The translations under genes and the position numbers were made by a program. A stretch of DNA of 64,000 nt, from contig JAUDYN010000011.1 in NCBI GenBank assembly GCA_030407005.1, positions 920,501-984,500 of the forward strand, given 5' to 3'. A model generated the notes under the pieces. The model worked only from the letters and a program-made list of their open reading frames with translations, was not told the DNA's origin and ran no database searches. Shown here piece after piece: positions 22,844 to 35,149 of this stretch. The first letter of the stretch is position 1. The number at the start of each line of letters is the position of its first letter. The stretch is from Desarmillaria ectypa (lineage: Eukaryota; Basidiomycota; Agaricomycetes; Agaricales; Physalacriaceae).

Positions 22844-24302
22844 TGATGTGCTTGGTAATGGCGAGTGACAAAAGAATTAGGGAATGGCAATGAACACCAA
22901 TCACACTAAACCTCTTACTACTCTACACTTAATCACCAATATTGAATTCGGGCGGTTTCGAGTACAATGGAAGCACTCTGCAGACTTCAATAATCAAGTA
23001 CAATTGTCTTAAAGATATTTTATTCATTACTAGTGAGTTTATACAAAGTACTACTCGTACTAGTGGGGTGGGTAAGACACAATTGGATAAGAGTGACTTG
23101 GTTTGAGCTACTGCGCTCGTTCTGACTGAAACTGCTTCAGACTGGTGGCGCTCTTGGCCCTATACTGCTTCCTACAAGTGATAAACACTTGACCAGTCGC
23201 ACTCTTGGCTGACTAGTGGCGCTCTTGGCCTAAGAATAAATTGATGGCACTCTTGGCCCTATACTGCTTCCTACAAGTGATAAACACTTGACTAGCTGCA
23301 CTCTTGGCTAACTAGTGGCACTCTTGGCCTAAGAATAAACTATAACTCCGAGAACTTTGCTTGAACTAACTTCAAAACACTCCGGACCTTTGCAGGACAC
23401 AACAGTGACTCTAATGGACTTCAATTCAATGCAATTCTATGGGTGACTTAGCGACTATTAATCACTTCATCAAGGTTAAGCACAAAAGCCTTTAATTGGG
23501 GACACCAGTTACTACCAGTGAGGGCTCAACTGCGGGGATGGCTTGCCTGCTTTGCATGAGCGCCCATCCTACTACTTATATACTACTGAGGCAAAACTAT
23601 AAATATCATCTGGGTATAGGGTATATTGGTAAGGATTTGTTGGCTAGTCACGAATAATGGTGAATAATCACACAATAGTCGGTCTAGTCTGTTTTCTTTT
23701 CAAATATTTGGTCTAGAGACTCCACAGTTGGTCTTTCTGCACCCTTGGCACAACTACATGCCCTAGTAATGCGGTTATATGGATATCCGGATATTGGTGC
23801 CTGTAACAGCTGTCCAATCATGATCGAGGGTGCAGTCTGGCTCCACTAGCATCGATCATAAGAGATCTATATCGAAATAGTCGGATCTGGGCTCAAGGTT
23901 AATCCATTCCTAATTTATTTCTAAGTCCTGTTTCAAGATTGCCATGTGACTAGTTATCCTGACTTAGGCATTTATGCCCAGTCTGGGCTGCTAGTGACAG
24001 AACTTTATGAGATCTGTGTACTCTGCTCCTGGTTTTTGTGTGCTAGTAGCATCCTTCATTTGCTAGTGGCTGTATTTCACTTAGTCCTGCTAGCATTCAA
24101 GTTACTAGTCTGGCTGGCTGGTAGATTTAACCCACTAATGGTGTTGCATCTAAGTTCTGGCTCTACCAGTTGCTTACTGCTTTTAACTATCAGCTTGAAG
24201 CCTCAGCTATAGTCCTCTATGTATCACTAGTACAGGATAGATGTGCAATAGTATTGTTACAAAATCGCAAAATCTAGGTGTGAATGTGTAGACAGCATAT
24301 CA
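22844..24302 (+). mobile_element. 1.46-kb solo LTR, copy 1
   Basis: Ends TGATGTGC...GCATATCA (8-bp imperfect inverted termini), flanked by the 4-bp duplication GCGA (22840-22843 and 24303-24306). Flanking G2 integrase sequence joins correctly across it (TTSFA on one side, NPAA on the other, as in G1). Inside is a ~99-bp tandem duplication (about 23140-23336) rich in the motif CTCTTGGC. A homologue in inverted orientation is at 26971..28410. No retroelement coding domain seen. Could be a solo LTR or a small non-autonomous LTR element. Confidence 0.65.
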
Positions 24303-26970
24303 GCGAATGAGGTTGTTCAATTAGATTCAGGAAGAGTTTGTGGATTTCATCTATATAGTGTCATAAAGGGGGTTTTGCCTGTGGCCAAGTGGATATGATT
24401 ATTATGAGTGAATTTGGCCAGTGGTAACCATTCATTCCAGTCTGTTTGATGATGGTTGACGAATATTCAGAGATATTTTTCAATCTCTTGATTAACTTGT
24501 TTGATTTATTCATCAGTTTGTGGATGATAGGCTGTAGATGCATTTTGAGTGACATTCAGCATCCGATACAGTTTCTTCATGAAGTTGGAAACAAATTGAG
24601 GTTCCCTATCTGAAATGATGACTTGCAGCATTCCACGTTTCACATATACATAGTCATGGAGTATCTGAGCCTATCCCTCTGCTGACAGTTCTTTATGGCA
24701 GGCAATCAGAATGATTGCTTTTGAGAACCAGTCTACAATGACTAGTAGTGTATCATAACCATCTGACTTGGATAGTCCAGTGATCATGTCAACCGAAATA
24801 TGTGTTCATGGGCTAGTGGGAATGGTATTGGGGTGAAGCAGGACAGCCTTAGCCTGTGTATCACTTTTCATTCATTGGCAGGTTTCACAGCCCTTGATGT
24901 ATGATTCAATGTCTTTTCAAAGTTTTAGCCACCAATAGTCTCTAAGTACTAGTTTGGCAGTTTTGGTGACCTCTGGGTGTCCAGCTGTGATATGGTCATA
25001 GTATTGAGAAATGATTTTCCCTCAGAGGGAATCATTTTGTGGGATATAGATATGCCCATTATAGTATAGGATTCCTTCTTTCTGCATAATTCCTCATTTG
25101 TGATCAAGTGATTTTGAGATTCCTTGATCCCATTAGTTTTTGTGCTGAGTAGCATCTCTTATACATGTAGTCTGTTCATCCACTGTTGGTAGGATGAGTG
25201 CCTGGAAATGTTTTGGAGTGAGGATGATCATGTCATGGTTATCTTGTTTCCTCTGGTCATGATCATCTCGTCAACTGAGAAGGTCAGCTTTTTTGTCAGT
25301 GACTCCTGCCTTGTGTTGGAGAGTAAAATGATACTCTGCCAATTCTGTGACCCATTGAGCTTATTGATAGTTCAGTTTCTGTGGCTTTCAAAAGTACTGG
25401 AGGTTCTGATGATCTGTCCAGATTTTGATTTCTTCTTTTGCACCCATTAAGTAATGTTGCCATTCTTCTAGCAACAGTATTATCACCAATAACTCTTTAT
25501 CATAGATTTTATAGTTTCATTCAGTGGCAGTTAATGCTTTGGACATGAATGTAACTGGCCTCAATTTCCCATTTTGTTTCTGGCTTAGAATGGTGCCAAT
25601 AGCTCCATCACTGGAGTCTGCCTCTACTCAGAATTTTTCTTTGTTAGAAGGAATTATCAAAATGATATTTATTGTCATTTGGTGCTTGAGTTGAGCAAAT
25701 GCCTGTTTCTGTTCTGCTCTCCAACTCCATTCTGCTTTTCCCATTAGCTATGTAAGGGGTTGGACTATTTTGGAATAATTGTGGATGAATTTTTGGTAGA
25801 AATTTGTGAATCCAAGAAATGACTGAAGTTCCTTTTTCTTAGTTAGGGTTGGCCATTCTGTGATTCCTGCTACTTTGACTGGGTCCATGTGGATGGCATC
25901 TTTACTAATGATGACTCCCAAGTACTTGGTTTTGAGTACTTCAAACTTGCACTTCTCTGCCTTGAGAAATAATTTGTTTTCTCATAGGCATTGGAGAACT
26001 TGTCATACCATCTGTTGATGTTCATCTAACCCCTTGGTGAAAATAAGAATATCATCAAGATATATGGTGACTTTTCCTCCCATGATTAGGTCTTTGAATA
26101 TATCATTCATCATCCACTGAAAAGTGGCTGGTGAATTTGTAAGACTGAAGAACATTACTGTGAGTTTGAAGAGTCCATGGTTGGTTCAAAAGGCAGCCTT
26201 CTCTTCATCCCCATCATGAATGCATACATTATTGTATCCCCATCAAATGTCGAGCTGAAAGAAATATTTTGCTCTGTGTAGTTTGTCTATGAGCTCAGAT
26301 ATTAGAGGAAGAGGGTATCAGTTTTTGATGGTCATTTCATTCAGTTTTCAATAATCCTGAACAGGTCGTAATGAACCATCTTTCTTGTTGACAAAGAAGA
26401 AGGGAGAGGCAAAAGGGGACTTCAAGGGATGAATGCATCCAGAGTCTAGATTCTCATTTAGGAACTTGTCAAGTTGCTCTTGTTCATTTCGATTGAGTGG
26501 GTAGACTTTACAGTCTAGGGTGGACTTGGCATTTGGGACTAGTTCAATGGCATGATCCCAAGTTTTTTGAGCAGAGAGTTCATCAAAGCTGTCTTTAGAG
26601 AATAGATCTCTAAAACTTTGATACTGAGGAGGTACTAATTCCTCAAAAGTTTTCTTCAGTTTTTTAGCATTTGCTGTCATGGCTAGTTTGTTTGCATGAT
26701 GGATCACTCGAAGAATGAGTTCTTCTTGCATGTTAACTGCAAGGATCTCCATCTTCCAGTTCTTCATCCCACCTATCTTTGTCATCAGAATCTGGGAGTG
26801 GGAGAGGGTTTTTTATGCATTGACAATGCATGAAAATTATTGATCCAGTTTTCCAATTGATTACTGGATTATGATGCTTAAGCCAATTGTGGCCTAAATA
26901 GATGATTTTAGATCCTAAGTCAGTTACCGCTAAGTTGATTCATTCAATATGACCACCAATAGTCATTCAG
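24303..26970 (-). pseudogene. G2 protease-RT-RNase H-integrase core remnant
   Basis: Multiple short frames are homologous to the G1/G3 pol: integrase core (24303-25160), RNase H (about 25290-25640), RT (25640-26480), linker (26348..26785) and the tail of the protease. The RT catalytic box is intact here as YLDD (26051-26062), although the gene has many stops. TG/CA enrichment is strong. Confidence 0.75.
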
Positions 26971-28410
26971 TGATACATCATCTATGCATTCACACTTAGA
27001 TTTTGCGATTTTGTAACAATACTATTGCACATCTATCCTATACTAGTGATACATAGAGGACTATAGCTGAGGCTTCAAGCTGATAGTTAAAAGCAGTAAG
27101 CAACTGATAGAGCCAGAACTTAGATGCAACATCATTAGTGGGTTAAATCTACCAGCCAGCCAGACTAGTAACTCGAATGCTAGCAGGACTAAGTGAAATA
27201 CAGCCACTAGCAAATGAAGGATGCTACTAGCACACAAAAACCAGGAGCAGAGTACACAGATCTCATAAAGTTCTGTCACTAGCAGCCCAGACTGGGCATA
27301 AATGCCTAAGTCAGGATAACTAGTCACATGGCAATCTTGAAACAGGACTTAGAAATAAATTAGGAATGGATTAATCTTGAGCCCAGATCCAACTTTTGCA
27401 ATATAGATCTCTTATGATTGATACTAGTGGAGCTGGACTGCACCCTTGATCATGATCAAATAGCTGTTATAGGCACCAATATCTGAGTATTCATATAACT
27501 GCATTACTAGGGCATGTAGTTGGGCCAAGAGTGTGGAAAGACTGACTGTGGAGTCTCTAGACCAAATATTTGAAAAGAAAACAGACTAGACCGACTATTG
27601 TGTGATTATTCACCATTATTCGTGACTAGCCAACAAATCCTTACCAATATACCCTATACCCAGATGATATTTATAGTTCTGCCTCAGTAGTATATAAGTA
27701 GTAGGATAGGCACTCGTGCAAAGCAGGCAAGCCATCCCCGCAGTTGAGCCCTCACTGGTAGTAACTGGTGTCCCCAATTAAAGGCTTTTGTGCTTAACCT
27801 CGATGAAGTGATTAATAGTCACTAAGTCACCCATAGAATTGCATTGAATTGAAGTCTCTTAGAGTCACTGTTGTGTCCTGCAAAGGTCCAGAGTGTTTTA
27901 AAGTTAGTTCAAGCAAAGTTCTCAGAGTTATAGTATTATTCTTAGGCCAAGAGTGCCACTAGTTAGCCAAGAGCATGACTAGTCAAGTGTTTATCACTTG
28001 TAAGAAGCAGTATAGGGCCAAGAGTGCCATCAGTTCATTCTTAGGCTAAGAGTGTGACTGGTCAAGTGTTTATCACTTGTAGAAAGCAGTATAGAGCCAA
28101 GAGTGCCACCAGTCTGAAGCAGTTTCAGTCAGAATAAGTGCAGTAGCTCAAATCAAGTCACTCTTATCCAATTGTGTCTTACCCACCCCACTAGTATAAG
28201 TAGTACTTTGTATAAACTCACTAGTAATGAATAAAATATCTTTAAGACAATTGTACTTGATTATTGAAGTCTGCAGAGTGCTTCCATCATACTTGAAACC
28301 ACCCAAATTCAATATTGGTGATTAAGTGTAGAGTAGTAAGAGGTTTAGTGTGATTGGTGTTCATTGCCATTCCCTAATTCTTTTGTCACTCACCATTACT
28401 AAGCACATCA
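26971..28410 (-). mobile_element. 1.44-kb solo LTR, copy 2 (inverted)
   Basis: Reverse-complement homologue of 22844..24302, starting TGATACATC and ending AAGCACATCA, flanked by the 4-bp TCAG on both sides (26967-26970; 28411-28414). The flanking Gypsy sequences do not join: the left is protease, the right is mid-gag. A deletion of about 2.4 kb therefore accompanies this site. Confidence 0.65.
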
Positions 28411-28509
28411 TCAGGTTGGGGGGTCCTTTGCCAGGGGGCAGTCTTGGGATCAAGTATCAATCTAGCCTTGGCTCTGGATAACCTCTTGGCAGTTCCATTG
28501 GCCTTCCCC

Positions 28510-28932
28510 TGTTATGATTTTTCCGTTATCTTATCTTATCCAAGTCATATCCATGACTCATCCATCTAATCTAGCCCAGAAACCAACTCGTATCCAGCTA
28601 TTCGCCGGCTACAACCCTCGTTCTCACCGTCTGTCACCCCAGACACTTTCTATTGGTCCTATGATCCTCCCGGATCATCCAACTTCGACACCATTTGTGC
28701 ATGGACTGTAGCATTTCATCTAAATATAACGCCGTAGAAATACTATATAAACAGAGTAAACTAGACAGTTGTACTCTATCTCTTGTTTAAATTAACATCA
28801 TATACTTCTTGCTCACACAACACCAAAGACTTTTGGCTTCTATATCTCTCATTGGGTGATCATTCGAATGCGTAACGGCCCAGAGGTATCAGCTGATCGT
28901 CCCAAGTCATGTGCCCAAGTCGGTACATAACA
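28510..28932 (+). repeat. G3 5' LTR
   Basis: 423 bp. TATA box TATATAA at 28744-28750; predicted RNA start around 28778 (ATCTCTTG...). The 14-nt sequence complementary to the primer site is 28777-28790. Confidence 0.9.
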
Positions 28933-28946
28933 TTAAACAAGAGATA
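28933..28946 (+). promoter_or_regulatory. G3 self-complementary primer-binding site
   Basis: TTAAACAAGAGATA immediately follows the 5' LTR and is the exact reverse complement of 28777-28790 (TATCTCTTGTTTAA) within that LTR. Confidence 0.75.
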
Positions 28947-28990
28947 TCTCCCTCCACTTCTATCATGCAAGCCGTATAGAAGACTTCTTC

Positions 28991-29143
28991 ATGTCTAGAG
29001 AAGACAGAAACTCTCAAGAACCCAGAACCGTTTCACTCGGTGTCGCCATCGGTGGTGCCATACTATTGTCGTTTTTTATGGTCCTCACCGTATTAATATA
29101 CGAGGAAGAAATCTGGGCTCTGCTCAGAAGGCAGCCCCGATGA
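28991..29143 (+). CDS. G3 50-aa transmembrane micro-ORF
   Basis: 50 codons: polar MSREDRNSQEPRT, hydrophobic GVAIGGAILLSFFMVLTVLI, then YEEEIWALLRRQPR and TGA at 29141-29143. Differs from the G1 copy at only a few residues. The stop is followed by C (TGA C), a context compatible with readthrough but also with simple CGA decay. Confidence 0.6.
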   Translation: MSREDRNSQEPRTVSLGVAIGGAILLSFFMVLTVLIYEEEIWALLRRQPR

Positions 29144-30277
29144 CTCAACCCAGAACCCCGCCCTGCTCCATCCACCACCAATGACATTCCCAGGGGGATA
29201 CCCCCTGCAAGACTGGGAGAATGGGAGGAAGTTCCACTCATTCGCCCCTGGGCCCGATTCATCGTTGGCCCTTCCTCCTCCTCCGAGGAGAGTAATAACT
29301 CGAGGCCCCCATCTCCGGGGATCTCAGAACTTCGGGCCCAGATCGCCCAATCCGCTCACACCTACAACGCATGAGCTGTCCTCCTCTGCTACAGGATGGA
29401 ACGACCCACCATCGCACTGGAGTGACCAGCAGATGGTCTTACGGAGGCCCAAGAATACGTGCAGGACATATGGGCTGAGATGGACGAACCCCCACCCCCA
29501 TACCCCAGCCCCCCCCCCTCATCCTAGAACCCCCGCCCTTCGCATATCACAGTGGAGATCAGATTCCCCGTCGCCCAACAGCGATGACAGCAGAAGGTCC
29601 AGCCTTGCCGGACCCCAACACTCCGATGATCCAAACATGGATCAAAACCACCCCTATGGCCCCTGGAGCCACAAGCGGTGGCCAGACGAGGGAGAAGAAA
29701 TCTCCCTCTCCTCCCTCCCCATCATCAAAATCTCTGATGATGAGTCCGATGATGACATTGTCGGAGACAATGCCCCAGTCCCAGCCGCTCCCTGTGCCAC
29801 TGACAACCCCTTCAATCCACATGGGGATGATTTCATCTGGCCGGACCTCTCCGAGGTTGACCAGAGATTATTCAGTCCATTCCGGACTGCAGCATGGGAG
29901 GTTTGACGTAGGGACGTCGAAGCCTGCGACCTCTGGGAAGAGCGCAGAGTCGAAATGGATGAGTGGCTCGCCCTTAACAGGGGTGACCCCATCTGAGTTC
30001 CCTTTGATGGGCCCAGCAATTACAGGGCCAACATCGTCAATCACCAGGATACGCGCAAACTGTGACTGGTCAATTTTCTGCCCCTCCACTGGGGATCATT
30101 TTCCAGGGTTACAACTCCAGACCCAGCAGGAGCAGCGAGAACTGGAGAGGACCCTCCAGCACTTATGGAGGCTGGAGGTGGCAAGAGATGAATGAGTGGG
30201 GGCAAGAGCCCCAGTATGATATGTTAACCTACAATACAGGTTACTATGGTGGGATGGAATACCACCATTCCCAATAA
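29144..30277 (+). pseudogene. G3 Pro/Ser-rich region between micro-ORF and gag
   Basis: Homologous to G1 17905-19084. The frame continuing from the micro-ORF holds PSPGISELRAQIAQSAHTY, an acidic SDDDIVGDNAPV and RELERTLQHLWRLEVARDE. The 241-codon (29181..29906) and 203-codon (29584..30195) ORFs are in other frames and I regard them as less likely to be the protein. No known domain. Confidence 0.5.
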
Positions 30278-30355
30278 GAAATTTATCCGGACCACCCACT
30301 GGATACTCCGGTCGTAAGCCCATGACCACTCCCCAACTCGCCCCTGCATTATAGG

Positions 30356-31383
30356 GTGCATCACCAAGGATACCACCCATACCAGGGTGGTAGTCTTCTC
30401 TTCACAGGGGCAGGAGAAGACATGGAAGCAGAAGGAGCCCCTGCAGGAAACGCCACTGCAGGGGCGTCAAGAACCCCTGCCATGGCAGAAGAAACCCAGC
30501 AACAGATGCGAAGTGAGTTGCTGGAGAAAGAGCAGCGCATAGTGGAAATGCGCGAAGAGCTCGACAAGGAGGACTCCGCCCACAAGACATTGGCGGACTA
30601 CCTCCGAGTCCAAGAGCGGGAGAAGGAGCCGGAGAGGGGAAGACTGCCAGGGCCACCAAGAGGCTACCCGGGGTACAGGCCAGATCGATTCTCGATCCCA
30701 AGACCGCCCCCTGGTCAGGGACCCCCTGACCCAATCCTGAACCTGGTCGGGAATGCCACCACCGATGCCCTGTATTTAGGCATCAAACCGACCCTCATCA
30801 AGGTCCCTGCCCCATTCAAAGGGGACCATGATGATATTGAGCGCTTCATAGGCGATTGCATCACCTATTTTGAAGTGTTCAGACACTATTTCCAGGTGCC
30901 GTCGCACCTGGTATTATTTGCAACATCTCACTTCAAGGGCACCACCAAGGACTGGTGGGTCTACAAGAGACCCAAATACTAGGTGGGCGACGCCTTTGAT
31001 GGCACCGCTGCCCATTTCTGATACCCCGACTGGGCCAACTTCGTCGACCTAGTCACATGACAATTCCGAGATCCCGCGATCGAGAAAATACATGAAAAGC
31101 GCATGTTTGACTTGTGCATGGGAGCACAGCCCACCTCCCACTACTTCCAGAAGCTGGAAGAAGAAGCAAAGCTAGCAGGCCGGAGAACTGATGAGGCCGA
31201 ACGCGGCGTGATGGTAAAGGCAGTGCGACTAGGAGTGCCTAGTTCATACACGACCTTTATATCAAATATGGGCGTGAGCATTCTGCGCTCATATCCGGAG
31301 TGGAAGGAATGCATCCTCCGGATGTATGAAGAGAGACAGTGGAAATGAGTCTTTGACCAGACCACCAGTACGCCTCGGGAATA
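30356..31383 (+). pseudogene. G3 gag, truncated without zinc knuckle
   Basis: Begins HHQGYHPYQGGSLLF and runs through the coiled-coil and capsid segments (FKGDHDDIERFIGDC, HYFQKLEEEAKLAG) to VFDQTTSTP. There it jumps straight into LYELHEPIRYIRS, the start of the protease segment. The whole CCHC nucleocapsid and linker seen in G1 are missing. In-frame stops include TAG after RPKY and TGA after AHF. Confidence 0.8.
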
Positions 31384-32904
31384 GCTCTACGAATTACATG
31401 AACCCATTCGTTATATTCGCAGTACCAAGAGTTCCAGATGGGACTTCTTGGTCGACATCCAACTTTCCCCATGTACCGGGAAAAAGACATTGACAACCCG
31501 AGCGTTGTTGGATAGTGGCTGCATGGGCAGCTCTATCAATCAAACTTACATCCAGCAACATCGGTTGGACACCAGGAAGGCCGCAGCCCCTATACCAGTC
31601 TATAATGCCAACAGAACGCGCAATAAGGCAGGGGACATCACCGAGTTCGTAGAACTCTGGATGACAATTGGAGGACATAGCGAGCGCATTGACCTTGCCA
31701 TCACGGACTAGGTTCCAAGACTGTATACTTGGGCCATGACTGGCTTAAACACCACAACCCTTTCGTCAACTGGAAGGCGGGAACCTTGACATTTGGACGA
31801 TGTCATTGTATCCAAAACTACTTCACTTTGCCTGATGCAGATGAAGAAGATCGATGGGACGAAGAGCTCGAGGAAGGAGAGAGTATTCTTGCCGTAAACA
31901 TGCAAGAAGAAATCATACTTCGTGCCGTCCATCATGCAAATGAGTTGGCTGCAGCAGCCAATGCTGAAAAACTGAAACAAACGTTTGAGGAGCTCATGCC
32001 TCCTCAGTATCAAAGCTTCAGAGATTTATTCTCTAAAGAAAGCTTTGACGAGTTACCAGAAAGAAGACCCTGGGACCACGCCATCGAGTTAGTCCCCAAC
32101 GCGAAATCTACCTTGGATTGCAAGGTGTATCCGCTCAATCGTAATGAGCAGGAACAGCTGGATAAGTTCTTGGACGAGAACTTAGACTCGGGATGAATTC
32201 GTCCCTCAAAATCCCCTTTTGCCTCCCCTTTCTTCTTCATCAAGAAAAAGGACGGCTCCCTATGACCGGTTCAAGATTACCAGAAGTTGAACGAAATGAC
32301 AATCAAGAATTGTTATCCCCTTCTGCTTATTTCTGAGCTTATCGACAAACTAAGAGGGGCCAAGTATTTCTCCAAACTAGACATGCAATGGGGATACAAC
32401 AATGTCTGTATTCGAGACAGAGACGAAGAAAAAGCAGCGTTCAGAACTAACCGAGGACTCTTCGAGCCTATGGTTATGTTCTTTGGACTCATGAACTCAC
32501 CAGCCACGTTCCAGTGGATGATGAACGACATATTTAAGGATTTGATTGCCGGAGGAAAAGTCACCATTTACCTTGACAACATACTCATTTTCACCAAATC
32601 TTTGTCAGAACATTGGAACGTAGTACGACAAGTACTCCAAAGACTTCGAGAGAACAAGCTGTTCCTCAAAGCAGAAAAATGCGAGTTCGAGGTACTCGAA
32701 ACCGAATACCTAGGGGTTATCATCAGTGAAGACGCCATTCACATGGACCCAGTCAAGATAGCGGGGATAGCAGAATGGCCAACCCCGACAAAGAAGAAGG
32801 AGCTGCAGTCATTCCTAGGATTCACGAACTTCTACCGAAAGTTCATCAAGGACTACTCCAAGATAGTGCATCCCCTTACCCAGTTAACTGGAAAAGTAGA
32901 CTAG
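31384..32904 (+). pseudogene. G3 protease and reverse transcriptase (YLDN)
   Basis: Protease ALLDSGCMGSSINQTYI (DSG present). RT runs from HPSKSPFASPFFF through FFGLMNSPATFQWMMN to QSFLGFTNFYRKFIKDYS. The YxDD box is YLDN (32569-32580): the second Asp is Asn (AAC). Two TGAs (in LDSG*IRPS and SL*PVQDY) sit where an Arg codon is expected. This copy retains the segment deleted from G1 RT. Confidence 0.85.
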
Positions 32905-35103
32905 ACGTGGGGATCAGAACAAGAACAAGCATTTAAACAACTCAAGAAGCTGATGACGACAAATGTAGTTCTTACGATCCCTTCGGATGATGGAAAGTTC
33001 CGAGTAGAAGCTGATGCCAGCGACAGAGCCATTGGCACCGTCCTAAGCCAAGAAAAGGAAGGTAAATGGAGGCCCGTCGCTTTTATGTCCAAAGTGCTCA
33101 CAGTCACCAAGCGCAATTATGAAATCTACGACAAGGAGTTGCTAGCGATCATGCTGGCATTAGAAGAATGGCGACATTATCTCATGGGCACTAAAGAAAC
33201 CGTTGAGATCTGGACTGACCACCAGAATCTTCAGTACTTCTGGAAACCTCAGAAGTTGAATCGCCGACAAGCTCAGTGGGTCACTGAACTAGCAGAATAC
33301 CACTTTATCCTTCAACATAAAGCTGGAACTGCTAATCAGAAGGCCAATCTTCTCAGCAGACGAGATGATCACGATCAGGGAAAAGAAGACAACAAAGACA
33401 TTGTCATTCTATCCCTGGAACACTTCCGAGCCTTGGTATTACCAACCACGGAAGAAAGGATCACGCATATAAGAGACGCAACGAAACAGAAGGAGCAGTG
33501 GGACCAGGGAATCGAGAAGTCCCTTAACCATGAAAGAGGAATCACATAGGAAGACAAAATCCTGTGGTATGACAGACGAGTCTATATTCCCAATGACTCG
33601 ATGTTACGTGGTGAGATCATCGCCCAATTCCATGATCATATTACCACTGGACATCCAGGAATAGCCAAGACCAAGGAACTCATACTCCGTGAGTACTGGT
33701 GGCCGAAGATGAAGAAGGATGTAGAGTCTTACATCAAAGGATGTGAGACCTGTCAAAGAATGAAGAGCAATATGCAGGCCAAAGCTGCACCCCTTCACCC
33801 CAACACAATCCCAGATATGCCATGGACACACATCTCAGTCGATATGGTGATGGGACTCCCCAAATCAGACAGATTTGATGCTCTACTAGTCATCGTAGAC
33901 CATTTCTCCAAGAACATCCTCCTAATTCCATGCAATGAGGAGTTATCCGCAGAAGGATGGGCACTAATACTTCGCAATCAGGTATACACGAAGCATGGAA
34001 TGCCACAGGTGGTCATATCGGACAGAGGACCCCAATTTGTTTCAGCATTCATGAAGGAACTATACCGAATGCTGAACATCACCCAGAATGCATCCACAGC
34101 CTATCACCCACAGACAGATGGACAGACAGAGAGAGTAAACCAGGAGGTGGAAAAGTATCTCTGCATCTTTGTCAATCACCGACAGACTGACTGGGTAGCA
34201 TGGCTACCACTCGCCAAATTCGCCCACAACAACCAAGTCCACTCGGCCATGGGAAAAAGTCCTTTCATGGTCCTATATGGACGAAACCCCCAACTCATCC
34301 CCAAGTCAATACAGAAAACCAGCTTCGCAAATCCTGCAGCTGTCAACTTCACGGAAACTATGGCCAAGGTCCATAAGAAGGTTCATGAAGCGTTAGAAAA
34401 AGCCGCGGCGCAAATGAAAGCGCAATACAATAAGAGGAAACAGACTCAATGAGAGTACCGAATTGGAGATAAGGTATGGCTGGACACCGCCAACCTTCAT
34501 CTTCCATGACCAAAGAAAAAGCTCAACGACAAGTGAACAGGACCGTTCGAAATCATAGAAAAGTCAGGGGCAGCAGCATACAAGTTAAAGCTGCCACCAC
34601 ATTGGAAGATCCACCCCCGGTTCAATGAGAAGCTGTTGACCCCATACGTCGCACCCTCATTTGTGAACCAAGAACAACCGCCACCTCCTCCTCCAAACCT
34701 CGTCGACGGTCAAGAAGAATATGAAATCGAAGAAGTCTTGGACTCGCGCACCAGAAAGGTATGGTCCAAATGAGGACAACCATCTAGGGAAGTCACAGAC
34801 TACCTAGTCAAATGGAAAGGATGGACTCATGAGCACAACTCATGGGTCCAAGAGAACGAAATGACGAATGCTTTGGAGGCAATCCAAGAGTACCAGGCTA
34901 GCGTAAACCACGCCATATACACTCCAAAAATCGCAACCAGGAAAATAGTGGTCAAGATACTGGACCACGAATATTTGGAACACGGTGACATAGCCTACCT
35001 CGCCAAAAGAAAAGATGGACACATCAAATGGATTATCAATCCAGATGAAGAAATATGGAAGAACTTGATTGATCAGTACTGGATCAGTCAAATCGCAACA
35101 TAA
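32905..35103 (+). pseudogene. G3 RNase H, integrase and chromodomain (broken)
   Basis: RNase H (DASDRAIGTVLSQ, KELLAIMLALEEW, WTDHQNLQYF) has lost the last conserved Asp: KANLLSR instead of KADLLSR, codon AAT at 33346-33348. Integrase HHCC, Asp (VDMVMGLPKS), Asp (SDRGPQFVSAF) and Glu (QTERVNQE) are all present in the long open segment 33601..34452. The chromodomain (YLVKWKGW...ENEMTNALEAIQEYQ) closes the frame at 35103. Stops include TAG at 33547-33549, TGA at 34450-34452 and others downstream. Confidence 0.85.
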
Positions 35104-35149
35104 TTCGACACCCCTTTGGAAGAGCCTTAGCAGTCAGGATGACTGCTTT

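Noticed and set aside
22844..28410. One 5.6-kb transposon with 1.4-kb terminal inverted repeats
   Set aside because: Each arm has its own different 4-bp duplication, and the interior is ordinary G2 pol sequence, so the arms are two separate insertions.
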